The notes beneath the pieces were generated by a model. The model was not told where the DNA came from. It saw only the letters and a program-made list of their open reading frames with translations, and searched no databases. A stretch of DNA of 42,581 bases, from contig JAGCFO010000039.1 in the NCBI GenBank assembly GCA_017650105.1, positions 66,571 through 109,151 on the forward strand. Reading direction: 5' to 3'. Shown here piece after piece: positions 42,216-42,581 of this stretch. The first letter of the stretch is position 1. Each line of letters opens with the position of its first letter. Position numbers and translations under genes: made by a program. The stretch comes from Bacteroidaceae bacterium (GTDB taxonomy: Bacteria; Bacteroidota; Bacteroidia; Bacteroidales; Bacteroidaceae).

Positions 42216-42581
42216 TTATTGATTAATCTGCAAACTCTGCTCATTGCCGGGATAAATTTTGTTCTTCCACATCTTTCTCTGCTCTCCGGTCTGCCCGTGT
42301 ACGTCGTCGGGCGTCTGCAGTCCGATGCTGTAGTGGGGCCGCCTGCTGTTGTAGAACCCGATGAAGCGCCGTACTGCTTCCAGGGCTTCCCCGTAGTTCT
42401 CGAAGCGCCTTTCCCGTCGGTAGACGCTCTCATACTTGACGGTCTCGTTCACGCGCTCTGCGACGGCGTTGTCGGTGGGCTTGTAGTCCTCCGTCATCGA
42501 TATCTGTATGTCGTGCCTCTGCAGTTCCTCCACGTACATGTCGCAGCAGTACTGCACGCCGCGGTCGGAGTGGTGGATGAG
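42216..42581 (-). CDS. IS3-family transposase, C-terminal part (rve integrase core)
   Basis: The frame is open to the window end, so the N-terminal portion lies outside; 121 residues are visible. It begins LIHHSDRGVQYCCDMYVEEL, which holds the second Asp of the DDE triad (HSDRGVQY). TEDYKPTDNAVAERVNETVKYE holds the catalytic Glu. RRFIGFYNSRRPHYSIGLQTP is the typical C-terminal patch of IS3/IS150-group transposases. The first Asp is beyond the window. The terminal repeats lie just downstream. Confidence 0.93.
   Translation of the reverse strand, partial: LIHHSDRGVQYCCDMYVEELQRHDIQISMTEDYKPTDNAVAERVNETVKYESVYRRERRFENYGEALEAVRRFIGFYNSRRPHYSIGLQTPDDVHGQTGEQRKMWKNKIYPGNEQSLQINQ

Overview
The window looks like chromosome of a Bacteroidales bacterium, most likely a Prevotellaceae relative (inference). 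The evidence is: Bacteroidetes-type promoters (TTG, about 20 bp, TAnnTTTG) in front of several genes; the tig-clpP-clpX-recQ and mreB-mreC-mreD-mrdA-rodA gene orders; an arginine operon built around an ArgF'-type transcarbamylase; and a DUF285/BspA-like secreted protein. Coding is dense, with GC near 50% by eye. I see no tRNA, rRNA or CRISPR.

Layout. 1-621 is the end of a PpiD-like periplasmic foldase. 796-2296 (minus) holds mlaF and mlaE (outer-membrane lipid asymmetry), divergent from lptB (LPS export), which is followed by a secreted M6 metalloprotease. 5475-11691 is the protein quality-control cluster tig, clpP, clpX plus recQ. 12217-13602 is hisS. 13702-22159 is one long run: purH, the rod-shape/elongation set mreB, mreC, mreD, mrdA, rodA, then nagA. 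22689-24728 is a DUF285-repeat secreted protein with a dockerin-like tail. 24847-28188 (minus) is a sodium/bile-acid-type symporter, a PlsC-type acyltransferase and a GH16 lipoprotein. 28309-30671 (minus) is pta plus an ackA split by a one-base frameshift. 31072-39451 is an eight-gene arginine operon: GNAT acyltransferase, argG, argC, argD, argF', argB, argE/dapE-like, argH. 39537-40922 (minus) is an aminopeptidase P. The right end is gene-poor, with a 56-codon secreted-protein remnant, dispersed short repeats and the end of an IS3-family element.

The arginine operon covers glutamate to arginine apart from carbamoyl-phosphate synthesis. Its transcarbamylase carries Ser at the residue that separates N-succinylornithine from N-acetylornithine enzymes, which favours a succinylated route.

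The most unusual signal is a dispersed DNA element found at five places (5230, 11896, 26513, 29552, 35139). It has a self-complementary TCGCGA core, a GAAGAAGGG arm and an A-tract/T-tract junction, and is arranged in 21- or 42-bp periods. One copy lies in frame inside the acyltransferase gene. Related 21-bp (7-codon) units form the charged tail of LptB and part of the N-terminal extension of RecQ. The pattern resembles what is known for in-frame palindromic elements of Rickettsia, but I know of no description of this family.
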